A DNA stretch of 64,000 nt from assembly GCA_965368185.1 (NCBI GenBank), contig CBDULZ010000011.1, forward strand, positions 1 through 64,000. The letters run 5' to 3'. The position numbers were made by a program, and so were the translations under genes. How positions within the stretch are numbered: position 1 is the first letter of the stretch; each line of letters starts with the position of its first letter. Below, piece after piece: positions 62,852-64,000 of the stretch. The stretch is from Kriegella sp965368185. Lineage in GTDB: Bacteria > Bacteroidota > Bacteroidia > Flavobacteriales > Flavobacteriaceae. Under the pieces are notes generated by a model. That model was not told the origin of the DNA and ran no database searches. It saw nothing but the letters and a program-made list of their open reading frames with translations.

Positions 62852-64000
62852 CTACCGAGGTTGTTCGAGTTGATAGTCTTTATCATACAGACTCAATTGC
62901 CTACGTTTCCATTCCGAACCTTCGACGAATACAGGGTGAGGTAAGCTTATATCCCACTCACCTAATTTGAGCAATAACTCCTTGGTCTTGGCAAGGTTTT
63001 CAAGAGAAACGTCCTTTTCCTCCGAAATATCGCTAGGTAAATGATAAAGCATGGGGAGTCGGTCTGGCAACCGAATCAATTTCCAATTTCCTTGGCGTAT
63101 TGCCGAACTGATTGTGAAGCGCCAATGCAGTTCTTTATGAGGACTTGCCTCGATTTTATCAGTTATGTAAGGCATCAGGTTTATTCCTGTAAAAGACCTT
63201 TTGATTTCGATATCCCGAGCAGCCAATGCCAAAAAAGTAGGTGCCAAGTCCAATGATGTCACCGTTTTCTTATAGGTATGGCCCGAAGGTATAATTTCTG
63301 CACCTTTCATTATAAAAGGTACATGTACTCCTCCTTCGAGTACGATTCCTTTCTGTCCACGGTAAGGTGCATTCAAGGAAGCATTCGTATCTGTAGGGCC
63401 TCCATTATCACTAATAAAAACAATAACGGTATTGTTTTGCAGGCCCTCCTTTTTTACTGTTTCCATAATACGGCCAACATTCACATCCAACCGATGTACC
63501 ATTGCCGCATAGGTTCTTCTTTTTTTATTCTTTATATGTGCATAAAGCTTTAGGTCTTCTTCTGGCGCCTGCATCGGTGTATGAGGGGCATTGAAGGAAG
63601 CGAACAAAAAGAATGGGGATTGCTTGTGCCTTTTGATGAAATCAACACATTCATCGCCCTTGTCGTCCGTTAAATAAGTAAGCGCTTGCGGCGTGCGATA
63701 GTTACTCTCAATGGGAGATAAATAGCCCATACCCTTTGCTTTGGCAGTAAAATAGTCATGCCCACCTCCGGTATAACCCCAAAATTCATCGAAACCCCTT
63801 TTTAAAGGATGAAACTGCGCTTCATAGCCCAAATGCCACTTTCCGACAAGTCCGCTGATATAGCCCAGTGGTTTTAAATGGTCTGCAATGGTTTTTTGAG
63901 AAAGGGGCAAACCTAAATATTGCGGATCGAACCCAGGTTCCGCCTTTCGGGGAAGATTATTGTCATGACCGAATTCAACTTGGTTGATGCCTGTAATAAA
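62852..64000 (-). CDS. Type I (S1 family) sulfatase, partial: N terminus beyond the window
   Basis: The C-terminal 382 residues of an arylsulfatase-type enzyme. The frame stays open through the right edge (FITGINQVEFGHD at the very end), so the TTG-initiated reading frame at 63910 is internal. Family features are VGKWHLG near residue 50 of the visible part, GGGHDYF, SFNAPHTPMQAPEE, the metal-binding FISDNGGPTDTN and GGVHVPFIMKG. The C/S-x-P-S-R site that becomes formylglycine normally lies just before the FITG segment, so it is a few residues outside the window and its Cys or Ser type cannot be seen. It probably removes sulfate from an algal or host glycan. No signal peptide can be judged. 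Confidence 0.93.
   Translation of the reverse strand, partial: FITGINQVEFGHDNNLPRKAEPGFDPQYLGLPLSQKTIADHLKPLGYISGLVGKWHLGYEAQFHPLKRGFDEFWGYTGGGHDYFTAKAKGMGYLSPIESNYRTPQALTYLTDDKGDECVDFIKRHKQSPFFLFASFNAPHTPMQAPEEDLKLYAHIKNKKRRTYAAMVHRLDVNVGRIMETVKKEGLQNNTVIVFISDNGGPTDTNASLNAPYRGQKGIVLEGGVHVPFIMKGAEIIPSGHTYKKTVTSLDLAPTFLALAARDIEIKRSFTGINLMPYITDKIEASPHKELHWRFTISSAIRQGNWKLIRLPDRLPMLYHLPSDISEEKDVSLENLAKTKELLLKLGEWDISLPHPVFVEGSEWKRRQLSLYDKDYQLEQPR

Noticed and set aside
62852..63910. A complete 352-codon sulfatase beginning at TTG
   Set aside because: The frame continues upstream with sulfatase-like sequence to the window edge, so the TTG is an internal Leu codon.

Overview
The window looks like a chromosomal segment of a marine Bacteroidota, most probably a member of the Flavobacteriaceae. 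The reasons are two tandem SusC/SusD outer-membrane pairs, many lipoproteins and Sec or Tat signal peptides on carbohydrate enzymes, low G+C intergenic DNA, little sign of Shine-Dalgarno sites, and -7 elements of the TAnnTTTG type. No tRNA, rRNA, CRISPR array, insertion sequence or integrase was seen.

About 0.5-50.5 kb is one large glycan-utilisation region made of several transcription units. The left part (0.5-7.3 kb) has a DUF6807/PmoA lipoprotein and a Tat-exported Gfo/Idh/MocA oxidoreductase on the minus strand. Opposite them on the plus strand are an exported esterase-like hydrolase, an AGE-family epimerase and a sialidase-fold propeller. After a small hydrolase/AraC unit (7.4-9.5 kb) comes a minus-strand operon (9.8-15.1 kb) with a D-2-hydroxyacid dehydrogenase, an HpcH/HpaI aldolase, a large unclassified glycosidase-like protein and a Tat-exported metallophosphoesterase. 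Divergent to it are a GH92 alpha-mannosidase and two propeller-plus-(alpha/alpha)-toroid proteins (15.4-22.4 kb).

From 42 kb down to 22.5 kb on the minus strand run SusC2-SusD2, SusC1-SusD1, and then a seven-gene set: a toroid-only relative, an FGE-like protein, a second glycosidase-like paralogue, a ROK kinase, a SIS isomerase, a YidR-like DUF3748 protein and a FucP-type sugar transporter. This set can bind and import oligosaccharide, trim it in the periplasm, import the monosaccharide and phosphorylate or isomerise it. Both susC genes share a 32-bp promoter block and an upstream motif at the same 91-bp separation.

Divergent from susC2, a seven-gene plus-strand operon (42.6-50.5 kb) encodes an SSS symporter, two tiny membrane proteins, a cytoplasmic GH2 enzyme of the exo-glucosaminidase/endo-mannosidase type, an AHBA-synthase-like aminotransferase, a Gfo/Idh oxidoreductase and a zinc-motif ROK kinase. 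The last three match the classes of the RifK/RifL/RifN amino-sugar enzymes, so an unusual amino sugar may be handled here.

At 50.6-56.1 kb a two-gene minus-strand cassette encodes a TIR-domain protein and a 1307-residue membrane-anchored nSTAND1-type ATPase with WD40-like and TPR-like C-terminal parts. It is a candidate immune or stress-signalling system. The remainder is housekeeping: a leuCDAB operon (56.5-61.4 kb), an MFS exporter, and the 3' part of a sulfatase gene that runs off the right edge.
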